A stretch of DNA of 64,000 nt from Caulochytrium protostelioides (GCA_003615045.1 ML014158.1:58199-122198); one strand, 5' to 3'. Counted from the first letter of the stretch, positions 1-10,408 are shown. The notes: a model not told the origin generated them from the letters alone. A program made the numbers and translations.

Positions 1-41
1 GATGCGGCGTAGTTCTCGATCGCTGGCCAACCCGTGGCCCG

Positions 42-740
42 TTGTACTACCGAGTGAGAGTGTGTACCATCCCGGCAGGACAATGGAGCTGCGTTCAGGA
101 TCGCGCGAAAACCGTTGAGCAAGGTGAAGACCTTAGAGGATATCCAGGACGAACCCGACATTCAAAAGAATGCTCGCACGCTGCCGCGCCACCGACAATC
201 ACGAGCACCAAACAGCCCACCCCAAGCCAAACCTCGGAACCCAGAACCTCAACGTCTGGAAGAAGCACAGTGTTACCTATGCGGACAAGAGGGTCACTCG
301 CGGTCATATTGCCCCCTCAACGTCCACGAACGTTCACTCCGGGAAGCGTACGGCGAATATGCCTACAGCGACTCGGCTGAGTATTACTCGGATGAGTAGC
401 GAGACGCCAAAACCGGAGGGCGAGAATTCCGGATGGATTTTCGGGAACGCCGGCAGCAGCCGGCCTCCCGGTTAGCGTATCAGGCGAGACAGTGGTCTCC
501 CTCAATGGAGGGCCGATGCTCGCGGTCCTAGATAGAGGGGCCGAGGTCAGCCTAATTTCCGCAGAGCAGCAGGAAGGTTAAAGCGACCATTAAACCACCC
601 ATCCAGAGGTTGCAAGCGGCTAACCGATCGGTCACAAGTAATGGTTAGTCATGGAGTTGGCAGAATTACGACCGATTTGCGGTGCGTTTCGCACGAAACA
701 GACCACGGTAACCAAGGCTATTAAAGTATGCGTGTTAGGT
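42..740 (+). mobile_element. Decayed Ty3/gypsy-type retrotransposon fragment (gag zinc knuckle plus start of aspartic protease)
   Basis: A reading frame at 115-399 contains a CCHC zinc knuckle, C-x2-C-x4-H-x4-C (CYLCGQEGHSRSYC), typical of retroelement Gag nucleocapsid. It ends at a stop, and a different frame (about 396-581) then reads like the start of a retropepsin: a VSLNGGP stretch followed by AVLDRGAEVSLIS. In active proteases the core is D-[ST]-G; here it is D-R-G, so the catalytic triplet is mutated. After another stop, a third frame (583-650) and then a fourth (651-760) still look like the protease-to-reverse-transcriptase linker. Gag, protease and linker thus lie in order but are broken by at least three frame changes. 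No reverse transcriptase, integrase or LTR is present, and the left side is cut by the window edge. The element is a dead relic. Confidence is high for retroelement origin and moderate for Ty3/gypsy. Confidence 0.7.
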
Positions 741-808
741 CGTCTCAAAAGAGAGCCTGTATGTTCCTTATTTTATCTTTATTTTAGGCTCACATGCATC
801 CCTGGATC

Positions 809-3800
809 TCAGCCGCGAGACCGGGTCGACCGCACCGGACGGGAGCGCGCAGACACGCGAGTCGGCGCAGGCCGTGTGGGCGAGGCATCGTCGGCATCAC
901 TTGCGCCGCTCGTCCGTGGCGCACGCACGGCCGAAGGGCCGCGCGTCGATGGGCCCCGACGACCTTGCGTCGCTTCGCTCTTGTCATCTTCATCGTCGTC
1001 ATCACCGTCGCCGTCGCCGTCATCGTCGTCCGAAGACGCCAGCGTCCGGGCCGCGGCACGCGTCGGAGCGGGACGCGAGGAACGGCCGCGCGTCGAGGAT
1101 GCCGCTGCTGCCGCTGCTGCCGCTGACGCCGTACGGCCCTTCGGCGACTCGGCGTGGGTCGCGCGCCGGACCGGCGAGGGCGTCGTGACGGTCCGGCGGG
1201 CGACCGGCGGGCCGCGTCGCGTGGACGCCGCGCGCGCCGAGCGACGCATGGACGGGGTTTCGCTCGGCGCGACCGTGGACGCCGAGGTGTCGCTGCCGCT
1301 GTCGCTGTCGCTGTCGGGCATTACGTCTTCGGTGTCCGACGCCGATGAGGAGGACGCGGCGCTGCGCTGACCGCGGCCGCGGCCGCGTAGGGCGGAGCGG
1401 TTCCCGCGGCCGCGACGGCCGCGACCACCACTCGGCGTCGCGGCATCGACGTCGCGGCCGGACGAGCGATGGCCACGCCGGGAGGCCGCGCCGCGCAGTT
1501 TGCCGGCAGATGGTGCAGCCACGCGGTCCGAAGCGTTGTCCGGGTTCGTCTCGTGGATGCTCTCGTCCATGTCTGGCGTCGCCACGTCGGCCATCGCCGT
1601 ATCGTCGGCCAGCTCGCCGGAGCCCGCGAGCGTCCCGCTGCCATCCATCGCCTGGCGAGAGGACGCGACTTGGAGCCTGTTGGCGCGCTGCAGCGCGCGC
1701 CGGGCCTCGATGCCAGCTTCGTGCGCCTTCAGCGCCGCCGCTTCGGCTTCCTCCATCAACGTCTTAGTTTCTTGGGATTTCGCGTTTTTGCGGTGCTTCA
1801 CGAGCAAATCGTTCCACAGCCGGTAGAATCCGGGCTCCCACAGCTTGTCCCGGATCAACGGCATGGTTTCGTTGATCTTGCGGCTGCTCTTTTCGGTGAC
1901 GGGCAGCAGCGTCAGGCAGAACGCGACGTCGCGCCATTGCCGTGGCGCATCAGTCGCGGCATTGCGGAACCGGCCGCACAGCTTCTCGACATTCGCGTCG
2001 GCTTGCTTGTCGCGCTTGATGAACTCGAGCAGGAAACGCATAATGGTCTGGTAACCGTCCTCACTCAGCGTCGGGTCTGCGGAGAGATGACTCATAATAT
2101 CAGGCAGGTGGTTGTAGATGACGTTGTCCTTGGTCGAGAGCTCGGTGAAGAAGAGCTTCGCCAGATCAGAGATGCGGCGATCCTCGGCGATCAGGCACTT
2201 TGCTACGTGGCCCATCTGGCCCTTCAGTTTGATCATGCCGTTGAGGATCAGGTGGGTGAGCACCATCAGCGTGCACTTCTTGACCCGCGGGTCGCGGTCC
2301 TCGAGGCCCTTGTAGAGCAGATCGATGTTCTGGTCAATCAGCGCGTTAAAGCAGACTGTCACGTCGCCGAGACCAATAATCATGTTCGATCGCACATCGG
2401 GCTCCTGCGAATTCTGATAGACCGTCAGAATTAGGGGCAGATGGCTTTCGCAAAAGTCGCGGCTGATGCACATGAACTTGAGCAGCGCCGTCGCCGCAAT
2501 GTTTTGGAGCAGCGAGTCGTTGAAGAGCTGATTGTTGCTCACGATGTAACTCAAGATCGGGCCATAGACCGCGAGGAGGTTGACCGTACCGAACAGCAGC
2601 TCGTGCTCGCGGACGTGCTGGAAGAGATCGGCCACCTCGTCTTCGGTCGAGCCGACGACCTGGCCGATCTCGCCGTCTGCTGCGGTTGGCGCATCCGTCG
2701 TCGTGGCCGCGCCGGGCGTCGTCCCTTCCGTTGCTGATCCGGCTGTCGTTGCGAGCGTGTCCGTCGACGCCGTGGCGGCCGCCTTCTGGGTGGCGGCCGC
2801 TTTGCCCGTCGCCGCGTCACCCTTGGCACCCGCTGCGGGATGTGGCGCGTTCTGGGACTGGCTCTGGCGACGCTTCCACTCGGCTTCCATCGCCTCCAGG
2901 TACACAAGCTCCGCGACGGCGACGCGGCCGGCGAGGAAGCAGAGTTGCGCCAGCGCAAAGGGGCGCACATAGGGGTCGTCGGGGATCGGCAGCACGTGCT
3001 CCGAATCCGCCTTGATGGCGAGGCCGGCCATCGCCGTCTCGGCCGACGCGAAGGTCATGTCCACCGCGGCCTCCTCGGAATCGGCGCCGTCGGCGGGGGC
3101 CGTGGCCGCCGTCGCGGCCGTGCTGCGATCGCCCGCCGGGTCATCCGGCGGTGCTGGCATGTGGAACACGCGGCGAGCGAGCGCGTTAATGAGATGACTC
3201 GCAAGCTTGTCTGGGAAATCAAAGAGACGGTAGACGACATCAACGGCGCGCTGGCAGAAGCCGAACCAGGCGGGGTCGACGGTTTCGGTGAGCAGCAAGT
3301 CCTGGATTTTGCCAAAGATCACGTGGGTCGGGGCCAGGCGGGCGCCCGCGCCGCCGCCGGCGGCGGCGAGCTGCGTCTCTAGCAGCAGCAGACTTGAGCA
3401 CGTGCACTCGGCCATCATGTAGTCGCGCATCTCGGGCGCGTTGGTGAGACCGACGCGCAAGCACCGCTCGAGCTCGCTGGCGATGATGGCGGGGCTGCCC
3501 ATCATACTGAGCAGCATGATGGCGGCGCGGCGCGAGACGAGGTCGACGTGGCGGTCGGCAAAGACGTCCCAGAGCCGCGCGATGACGTCGGGGCCGATCC
3601 AGTTGAGCAGCGTCATGCGGCGTAGGACTTCGACGAGACTCGTGCGCTCCGCGAGCGTCAGGCGGCTGCACAGGCGGATGAGCTGCGCCGTCATCCATTC
3701 CGCAGGCTTAGCAAGATGCGGCGACGGGTCGAGGTAGATGTCATAGTAAGCTTTAAGCAGCGTGTCGCGGACGTTCATACCGGTCATCTCGTCCGGCGCC

Positions 3801-5716
3801 GTCGTGCCGGGCGGTGCCGTGGGCTCGGCCTGGTTCGCTTGCGAAACTTGGGCGGCAGCGGCGGCGGCGGCCTGGGCCGACTGCGCGGCGGCGGCGGCGG
3901 CGGTGGAGGTATTGTCGCCATCCCAAACCTTGTGGATCATGGCGCGGACGCCCTTGTCGGCGCATGCGATCTCATAGCGGTGCGCCGTCACGAAGAACTG
4001 GATGGCACAGATGACTTCGGTTTTGTTCTTGGAGCCGAGTAGCTCGAGGATAAACTCGCCCGCGAGCGCGATCTGCCGCGAGAACTGGAGGCCGCCGTCG
4101 TAGTAAGCAAACAGACTCTGCAGGGCGAGGAGCTCGGCGCGATGCGTTTCGTAGTCCTTGCGCAAGGCCTCGTTCAAGACGTGGAGCTCTTCGTTTTCCT
4201 CGCGGTCCACGTCCGCCTCGGGCGCCGAGGCGTCCAGGTCGTCGGTCGGTGGCGCGTCGCGGAGCTCCTGGGCCTCGCGCTCGACCGTCTCCTCGAGCAG
4301 CAGCAGGCGCTGCTCGATCTCGTCGCGCCGCGCGGAAAGCATCGTCTCGGAGAGACTCCCATCGTCCAGGCGGTAGGGCGAGGCCTCGATCGCGACAGTG
4401 AGGCACCGCACGGCGGCCTTGCGCACCAGGAAGCTCTTGTCGCGCAGACGGCACGCGATCTGCGCAATGACCGCCGCGCGGCTCTTCAGCAGCACGGAGG
4501 TCTCGCCGGGGCGGTCATCGTCATACAGCAGGCGCTGCAGGATGGCGACGACGCGCGCGCGAACAAACGCATTGATGTCGAGGCACCGGTCGAGGAGGAG
4601 ATCGAGGTGGCTCTGTAGCCGCGCAAGCCCGGCGTCTTCGCGGTCGTGGCGCAGCACCGTCCGGATGAGGATGCCGATGAGGTCGACCATCGCGCACCGC
4701 AGCAGGTAGTGCTCCGAGTCGAGCTGATTCACAAGGCCGAGCATCTTGGCCATGACGAGCTTCGGACACTGGTCAACGAGCGCGAGGAGGAACCGCGCGA
4801 CCGCCTTTGCCTCGCGGGTCTCGTCAGCGCGGTACTCGCGGTCAGCGAGGTGCTGGAAGAGCCCGACGATGACGGCGTCGCCGGAGGGCGTTGCCGGGTC
4901 CTGAGCGAGCCGCGCCACCAGGCCGGCGGTCCAGTCGGCGGCCGCCTCATCGGCCAGAAAGACGCTGATCATGCGGTAGCTCACGTGGCGGGCGCCCTCA
5001 GCATACCGGCGCGCGGCGGTCGCGAGCACGTTCGCACACGCGTCGGCGAGCAGCGTATCGCGGAACGCTTCGCTGTTCTCCAGCACGAGCGCAATCGACT
5101 TGACCATCCAGTTGAGCAGCGCGTCCATCTCGAGATGGGAGCGCGTGAGGATCTGGAAGTGGATGTCGAGCAGCTGCCGCAGCACCTGGACGCACGTCCG
5201 CCGCAGCACGGGCCAGTGGTAGCCCGGCGTGTCGACCTGAGCCTCCTTCGCCGAGCCGCGTTTGGCGCGCTGCTTGCCGCCCGCGAGGTCCGCCATGTCG
5301 CGCTGCTTGCGGAGTTTGAGGTAGTGCGCCTCGCCGAGCTCCATGATGCGGAAGCACGCCGCAGCGTCGGCGTGGATCGCTTGCACGAGGTGGGGGTCCG
5401 CCGCAGACCGCGGCGGCGGGCGCTTGTTGTCATAGTGATACCCGTGATGCCGCGCGAGCGCAATGCACTTGGCGAACGCGTCGAGGAAGGCGTCGAGAAG
5501 CGCCTGCAGTCGCGACGGCTGGATCGCCTCAAAGTTCTTGAGCAGCTGGTGCAGGTCGCGGTACACGTGCGTCGTCGCGATCGAGGTCGGGTCGTCGGTC
5601 ACGTTGTCGGTGAACGCATTGAGGAGCGACTGCTGCTCCGACGCGAGGAGCCCCGACTCGTCCGGCTGCAGCCGGTCCTCGAGGCTCTCGAGCGCATCGA
5701 GCAGGTCGGTCGCCAT
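809..5716 (-). CDS. CND1: Condensin complex subunit 1 (Cnd1 / Ycs4 / CAP-D2 family)
   Basis: Single uninterrupted frame of 1635 residues. It is the non-SMC HEAT-repeat subunit of condensin, which works with the SMC2/SMC4 ATPase ring to compact mitotic chromosomes. Recognition rests on the family signature around residues 1105-1195: a block with IIGLGDVTVCFNALID, then YKGLEDRDPRVKK, then LTHLILNGMIKLKGQ and KLFFTELSTKDN, which is diagnostic for Cnd1. Alpha-helical HEAT-like sequence covers most of residues 20-1340. Ala/Gln- and Ala/Thr-rich inserts (about residues 630-660 and 990-1040) and a disordered C-terminal tail (about 1400-1635; RG-rich, with Asp/Ser runs) make it longer than typical Cnd1. 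The tail, with acidic patches among basic ones, is the usual place for Cdk control in this family (inference). The start is the first ATG of the frame and begins MATDLLDALESLEDRL. It lies in the same orientation as the channel-like gene upstream, with a 0.7-kb gap. Confidence 0.93.
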   Translation of the reverse strand: MATDLLDALESLEDRLQPDESGLLASEQQSLLNAFTDNVTDDPTSIATTHVYRDLHQLLKNFEAIQPSRLQALLDAFLDAFAKCIALARHHGYHYDNKRPPPRSAADPHLVQAIHADAAACFRIMELGEAHYLKLRKQRDMADLAGGKQRAKRGSAKEAQVDTPGYHWPVLRRTCVQVLRQLLDIHFQILTRSHLEMDALLNWMVKSIALVLENSEAFRDTLLADACANVLATAARRYAEGARHVSYRMISVFLADEAAADWTAGLVARLAQDPATPSGDAVIVGLFQHLADREYRADETREAKAVARFLLALVDQCPKLVMAKMLGLVNQLDSEHYLLRCAMVDLIGILIRTVLRHDREDAGLARLQSHLDLLLDRCLDINAFVRARVVAILQRLLYDDDRPGETSVLLKSRAAVIAQIACRLRDKSFLVRKAAVRCLTVAIEASPYRLDDGSLSETMLSARRDEIEQRLLLLEETVEREAQELRDAPPTDDLDASAPEADVDREENEELHVLNEALRKDYETHRAELLALQSLFAYYDGGLQFSRQIALAGEFILELLGSKNKTEVICAIQFFVTAHRYEIACADKGVRAMIHKVWDGDNTSTAAAAAAQSAQAAAAAAAQVSQANQAEPTAPPGTTAPDEMTGMNVRDTLLKAYYDIYLDPSPHLAKPAEWMTAQLIRLCSRLTLAERTSLVEVLRRMTLLNWIGPDVIARLWDVFADRHVDLVSRRAAIMLLSMMGSPAIIASELERCLRVGLTNAPEMRDYMMAECTCSSLLLLETQLAAAGGGAGARLAPTHVIFGKIQDLLLTETVDPAWFGFCQRAVDVVYRLFDFPDKLASHLINALARRVFHMPAPPDDPAGDRSTAATAATAPADGADSEEAAVDMTFASAETAMAGLAIKADSEHVLPIPDDPYVRPFALAQLCFLAGRVAVAELVYLEAMEAEWKRRQSQSQNAPHPAAGAKGDAATGKAAATQKAAATASTDTLATTAGSATEGTTPGAATTTDAPTAADGEIGQVVGSTEDEVADLFQHVREHELLFGTVNLLAVYGPILSYIVSNNQLFNDSLLQNIAATALLKFMCISRDFCESHLPLILTVYQNSQEPDVRSNMIIGLGDVTVCFNALIDQNIDLLYKGLEDRDPRVKKCTLMVLTHLILNGMIKLKGQMGHVAKCLIAEDRRISDLAKLFFTELSTKDNVIYNHLPDIMSHLSADPTLSEDGYQTIMRFLLEFIKRDKQADANVEKLCGRFRNAATDAPRQWRDVAFCLTLLPVTEKSSRKINETMPLIRDKLWEPGFYRLWNDLLVKHRKNAKSQETKTLMEEAEAAALKAHEAGIEARRALQRANRLQVASSRQAMDGSGTLAGSGELADDTAMADVATPDMDESIHETNPDNASDRVAAPSAGKLRGAASRRGHRSSGRDVDAATPSGGRGRRGRGNRSALRGRGRGQRSAASSSSASDTEDVMPDSDSDSGSDTSASTVAPSETPSMRRSARAASTRRGPPVARRTVTTPSPVRRATHAESPKGRTASAAAAAAAASSTRGRSSRPAPTRAAARTLASSDDDDGDGDGDDDDEDDKSEATQGRRGPSTRGPSAVRAPRTSGASDADDASPTRPAPTRVSARSRPVRSTRSRG

Positions 5717-6406
5717 GCTGGTCTATGTTCGTCGGGGAATGATCAAGAGCGCGCGAGCGGGGGGCGCCGCGCCGTCGCCGTCGCTGTCGCCGTCAGCGGC
5801 TGAAGAAAGGGAAAGAGCACACCCGTTGCCGTGGCATCGGAGCGCGGAGTCGTGGCGGCGGAGGCCGTGCGCATGCAGGCCACGTGGTCAGCAGCGCACC
5901 GATCGGCCGAGACAACGCTTCCTTGCCAGGCGTGGCCGTGCGTGGCCGTGCTGGGTCATGCTGGGCCATGCGCTACCGCGGCGCGCCGCCGCTGGCTCTC
6001 CCGCTTCGACTTCGACTTCGACTTCGACTTCGACTTCGACTTCCGCTTCCGCTTCCGCAGCGGTCACGCGATGCGCCATGCAGACAATGACGATGCATGC
6101 GCGGCGCCTTCGATGACAACGCAGGCGCATCCTGCGGCCGGAGTCGACCGATCCGCTCGAGGCGTGCCAGCGACCGTCGCGGGCGCCCGCCGCAGCGGAG
6201 AGACGCTAAGCGCGCCGCGGGGCCCAAGGAGGGGCAAAAGCGCGGCGGCGCCTCCGTCCGCCACGCACGCACGACCCGGGGGCGCCGATGAAGGCATGCG
6301 ATGGCGCTCGCGCCTCCTCAGCTCCGCCACAAACCCAAACAAAGCAGGATGGGACCTCTCAATGTGAATGACCTTCAACTATCCAGAAAGAAAAGCGATC
6401 GGCTCA
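5717..6406. other. Intergenic region between CND1 and the TOK-like gene
   Basis: Probable promoter of CND1 together with the 3' end of the neighbouring gene. It holds a hexamer microsatellite (listed separately). I see no convincing gene: the open frames here have repeat-driven composition. Confidence 0.6.
6004..6058. repeat. Hexamer microsatellite (CTTCGA)n passing into (CTTCCG)n
   Basis: About six units of CTTCGA followed by three of CTTCCG in tandem, in noncoding DNA upstream of CND1. The single-base change shared by the last units suggests expansion of a variant unit. Confidence 0.85.
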
Positions 6407-9400
6407 CTAGAAGAGGACCGGGTCATGGGGGTCGGGGACGTCGTGGAGGTCCTGGCGCGCCGCGGCATCCGGAGCCTCCGATCCCTCGTCATGAGCCGTC
6501 GACTCCGACGAATCCAGATGCGGCGCGCGCCACGACGACGACAGCAGTGACCGCGGCGGCAGCACGGGGGGCGGCGGCGGCTCCCGCGACGCCGACGGCG
6601 CGGGCGAGCCGTCCGGCCACGCGGTGAGATCGTCCGGCATCGGGCTCTCGGTCAGCCGGCGCAGCATCAGCGCGGCCGCGGCCGCTGGCCAGCCTGGCCC
6701 CGCGTCGTGCGTGGCGGCGGCGGCAGCGCCCGGGGACGGCCACCCGAGTGGCATCGGGATCTCGCTGTTGCGGCGCGCGCCGGCGGCGCCCCGCGCGCGG
6801 CGGCAGGGCGCCACGGCCGCGCGCAGACGCTCGAGATGGCCCTCGGTGTGGCTGCTGCGGCGCGCGGCGTCGCGGCCCGGCGTCCCCGGCGCGCCTGGCG
6901 GCGTGATCCCCCGGCCCGCGCGGCTTCCGCGATCGGGCCGCGCGTGGGCGGCCTCCACATCGTACCACGCGGCCGGCTCGGCCGACGGCGTGCGGTGGCG
7001 GGACGCCGCCAGGGGCGGCCGCGCGAGCAGCTGCGCGATGCCCGTCGCGCCCTGGAAGACGTGGTGCGTGATGCTGCGGCCGGCCGGGCGCGGCTCGGCG
7101 CGGGGCGTCGCCATCAGCGCGATCGAGGCGCGGCGCTGCGCGAGGTCGGCCCAGCGGTCCTTGCCGCGGCGCGGCGGCGACGGCGTCCGGCGACGCAGGA
7201 ACGGCGACGGCGACGGCGACGGCGCGCCCGCCGCGGCGTCCGGGCCGCCCACGACGCTGCCGTGCGGGCTGCTGTGGGCGTGGGGCAGGGGCGGCGGGCC
7301 CGGCGGCGGCGGCGGCGGGGCGAGCGTCGCGATAGAGGCGCGGCGGCGGGCCGACGCAAAGCTCGTGGGCAGCCGTGGGCGCTCGCCTGTGCTCGGCGGC
7401 GTGTCCCACAGCGACTGCGAGAGCACGCGCGTGAAGCGGCGCTGCATGCCCGACCCCGGCCGGGCCGCGGCCGCGAAGGCGCTGATCACGTCGTGGGTGC
7501 TGGGGCCGCCGTGATGCGCGCGGCTCGCCCCGCGGCCGCTGCTCTCGTCGCCGCCACCGCGCGTTTCGGTCGTGTCGTCGGTGTGGTGCGTATGACGGCT
7601 CGTGTGACTGTGCAGACTATGCGTCGTGCTGGTCGGCGAGCTGTGAGTGCTAAACGTGCCGTCGCTCTCGTCGTCGTCGTCCGAGTCATCGTCCTGGCTG
7701 TAGCCCAGGTCCTCGCCGTCGATTTCGGGAATGATATGGTCGGCGTGTGACGGCGTGAACGGATACGACGGATCGTCGTGGAGCGACGCCGCCGAGGGGT
7801 CGGCGAAAGGCGAGGCGCCGTTGACGGCGGCGGCGTTGGCGTTGCGGTACGCGCGCTCGAGCTCGCGGCGGCGGCGCTTCATGGAGCCCTTGCGTTCGTA
7901 GCGCTCTTCGCGTTGGTGGATATCCTCAATGGTCACGACCCAGCGGTCCAGCGCGACTTCGGCCAGGATGGACGACAAGAAGGTCATCAACCCGATGCCC
8001 TGGAAGAGGAACCAGACGAGGCAGGCGTGCGAGGACATCTGGGTGAGATCCATGTTGCCCGGGCCGCCGAGCGTGAGCAAGATGCAGAAGCAGTAGTAGC
8101 ATCCCGCGAGCCACGACCAGCCCTCGAGGTAGCTAAAGATGAGCCCGAAGAGGAGCAGTGACGCGAGCAGCAGGCCCGAGGCCCACCGGATGGGCGAGCG
8201 GAAGTGGTGCTGGGTGCGCATCACAATGTCGCGTCCGCTGATCTCGTTCGAGACAAACGCCAGCGACGCGTTAGCATCGCTCGACCGCTTCAGCTGCACG
8301 ATCATCGTCCGCTGCTCGGCGTTGTCATACAGGGCCTGCAGGTCCGGGTCCAGATAGCCGGTGCGGGCGCTCTTGGCGCCGCCGCCGGTGCGCGCCGACC
8401 GCCAGCGTTTCGCCTCGCCGTGGCTGTCCAGGGGATCGGCGACCGAGAACCGGCGGCGGCGGGCCGCTTCGGCCGCGGCCGCGGCTGAAGCGGCGCCCTG
8501 GCTCGGCCACACAGTGGCGTCGGCGCTCTTGGGCGGCGTGCCGTGCGCCAGGGTGCCGCTCGACAGCAGCAGGGACACGACGCTGGACCGGCGGCGGGCC
8601 GCAACGCCGCTGGCCGGGTCGATCGGCGGCGAGCCCGGCTGCCGGAACCGCACGTGGTTGCCCGGCGGCAGGCGCGGCGCGGAGGGCGCGTCGCCGGGTT
8701 GAGTGACCGGCGCGTGCGCGTACAGCGTCAGCTCGTCGGTCGGCGTCGGCGCGGCGAGCGGCAACGCCGCCACGACGGCCGGGTGGATTGTCGTGACCGA
8801 CGTCGCCGTCGGTCCCGGCGGACGCGTCGTGGCTGTCAAGGCCGCCACGGCTGCTGGAGCCACCAGCGCCGGCGAAGCCGCGGCGGCGGCGGCGGCGGCG
8901 GCGGCAGAGGCGGCGAGCGCAGTGTCCTCTTCGTGTTCCGGGAGGGGCGGCGGCTGCGGTGCGAGCGGGCTTTTGAGCTGGTTGGGCAGGCTGCTGGCGT
9001 TGGGCATGCTGCAGATAACCAGCGAGCGGCGGCGCTGGGGCGGCGACGGGCGCCGCGCCGCCATCGAGGGCGTGCGGTCCTGCGACGAGGTATAGCCCGT
9101 GAGCAGCGGCGTTTGTTCTGACGGTTCAGCGGTCGGGTCGACGTTTGGCAGCGGCGGCGGCGCGGCTGCGGTCGACGAGGAGGAGGGCGGCGGGGAGTGG
9201 GAGCGCCCCGACCACGGCGGCGAGAAGGGAGACACACCCTGCTCCTCGTCCCTGGGGAGTAGCGCGACGGCTGCCGGGATCGGGTTGACGCCGTTCGCTG
9301 AGAGCGGCGACCCGTTGTCCTCGTTGGTATCCGGAGCATACTTTTCCATCAGGCGGTCCAGCAGGTTCTCGGTCGAGACTTCGAGCACGACTTCGCGAGC

Positions 9401-10408
9401 GGCCCAGATCGTGGTGCCGACGAGGCCCAGACCGACGGGGGTGAGGAGCATGATGCCGAGCATGCCGACGGAGGACGCCGGGGCCTGCGGGGAGCCGACA
9501 CTGGTGATCGAGAGAAGGGCGAACATCTGCGCCTCGCTGTAGCGCCAGCCTTCGACGCCAGCGATAAAGTCCGACAGCAGGCAGAGGTAGAAGAGCAGCG
9601 CGGTCTGCGTGAGCACGAGTTGGCGCTGCGCATCCGTGAGGAAGCCGAGCAGGTAGGGATACTTGGCGCGGTCACGCACCGAGCGCAGATGCAGCAGCAG
9701 CGAGCCGCTCAGAAGCGCAGCGATTACGGCGTTGCCCGCGGCAAACACAGCGCCCTCCGAGTAAAAGTACCGGTACGCGGGTTCCTCCGCGCCGGCAGGG
9801 CCGAGCTGGTCGATGTCTCCCAGGGTGACCCCAGTCCGGGCGAGATCGGGCAGCCCGAGCCAGTGCGGCGCTAGCGCCAGCAGCGCGAGGCTGACGATGG
9901 ACACGAGCGACGAGAGCATGTGTCCCGCGACAAGAATGCGCGTGGCCCACTTGATCTTTCGCTCGAGAACGCGGACGACGAGCGCACAGAGCGCGACGAG
10001 ACTGAGTGAAAAGCTCGTCTGGCCCAGGATCCGAACCGCCGTGCTCTCGACATAGGTGCGGGCGCACAGGGCCTGGGCGGCATCGGGATCGGCGGCCGCC
10101 GCCGCGGCGTCCCAGGCATGGAAGCGATGGTAGCCCGTGCGGGAGATGTGGCTCAGCGCCGAGAGTGCGGGGTCGCAGTCATGGTCCGGCGTCAGCGGCG
10201 ACCTCAGGATCCACCCGGGAACGGTCGTAGCCTGGAACGCGAGAAAGGTGCAGAAGGGGCCGAGTACGCCCACGCAGAGCGGCACGAACTTGCCCCACAT
10301 GTTGGCCACCCCGGCAATGCCAGTGGCGGCGATCGGCCGCCCTCGAGCGGAGTTGCCCGCAGAAGGGGGATCGGTCGTAGCAGTCGGCCACGCAAGCGGC
10401 TGGGCCAA
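6407..10408 (-). CDS. TOK1-type outward-rectifier potassium channel homologue with non-canonical selectivity filters
   Basis: 1333 residues in one frame. The layout matches the fungal TOK family (8 membrane spans, two pore domains): four spans at about residues 41-60, 128-150, 157-180 and 221-241; a first S5-P1-S6 unit at about 266-345; a large disordered loop of roughly 400 residues; and a second S7-P2-S8 unit encoded at about 7960-8190. The flanks of both pores resemble TOK: VEGWRY before P1, LEGWSW before P2, and a Val-Gly turn followed by a hydrophobic span after each. The filters themselves are not T-x-G-[YFL]-G-D. P1 reads TSVGSP (9488-9505) and P2 reads TLGGPG (8057-8074). K+ selectivity and perhaps conduction are therefore doubtful; the protein may be a non-conducting relative or have altered selectivity. 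The C-terminal tail (over 400 residues) and the S6-S7 loop are Ser/Pro/Ala/His-rich and look regulatory. It is much longer than the usual 600-900 residues. Confidence 0.72.
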   Translation of the reverse strand: MAQPLAWPTATTDPPSAGNSARGRPIAATGIAGVANMWGKFVPLCVGVLGPFCTFLAFQATTVPGWILRSPLTPDHDCDPALSALSHISRTGYHRFHAWDAAAAAADPDAAQALCARTYVESTAVRILGQTSFSLSLVALCALVVRVLERKIKWATRILVAGHMLSSLVSIVSLALLALAPHWLGLPDLARTGVTLGDIDQLGPAGAEEPAYRYFYSEGAVFAAGNAVIAALLSGSLLLHLRSVRDRAKYPYLLGFLTDAQRQLVLTQTALLFYLCLLSDFIAGVEGWRYSEAQMFALLSITSVGSPQAPASSVGMLGIMLLTPVGLGLVGTTIWAAREVVLEVSTENLLDRLMEKYAPDTNEDNGSPLSANGVNPIPAAVALLPRDEEQGVSPFSPPWSGRSHSPPPSSSSTAAAPPPLPNVDPTAEPSEQTPLLTGYTSSQDRTPSMAARRPSPPQRRRSLVICSMPNASSLPNQLKSPLAPQPPPLPEHEEDTALAASAAAAAAAAAASPALVAPAAVAALTATTRPPGPTATSVTTIHPAVVAALPLAAPTPTDELTLYAHAPVTQPGDAPSAPRLPPGNHVRFRQPGSPPIDPASGVAARRRSSVVSLLLSSGTLAHGTPPKSADATVWPSQGAASAAAAAEAARRRRFSVADPLDSHGEAKRWRSARTGGGAKSARTGYLDPDLQALYDNAEQRTMIVQLKRSSDANASLAFVSNEISGRDIVMRTQHHFRSPIRWASGLLLASLLLFGLIFSYLEGWSWLAGCYYCFCILLTLGGPGNMDLTQMSSHACLVWFLFQGIGLMTFLSSILAEVALDRWVVTIEDIHQREERYERKGSMKRRRRELERAYRNANAAAVNGASPFADPSAASLHDDPSYPFTPSHADHIIPEIDGEDLGYSQDDDSDDDDESDGTFSTHSSPTSTTHSLHSHTSRHTHHTDDTTETRGGGDESSGRGASRAHHGGPSTHDVISAFAAAARPGSGMQRRFTRVLSQSLWDTPPSTGERPRLPTSFASARRRASIATLAPPPPPPGPPPLPHAHSSPHGSVVGGPDAAAGAPSPSPSPFLRRRTPSPPRRGKDRWADLAQRRASIALMATPRAEPRPAGRSITHHVFQGATGIAQLLARPPLAASRHRTPSAEPAAWYDVEAAHARPDRGSRAGRGITPPGAPGTPGRDAARRSSHTEGHLERLRAAVAPCRRARGAAGARRNSEIPMPLGWPSPGAAAAATHDAGPGWPAAAAALMLRRLTESPMPDDLTAWPDGSPAPSASREPPPPPVLPPRSLLSSSWRAPHLDSSESTAHDEGSEAPDAAARQDLHDVPDPHDPVLF

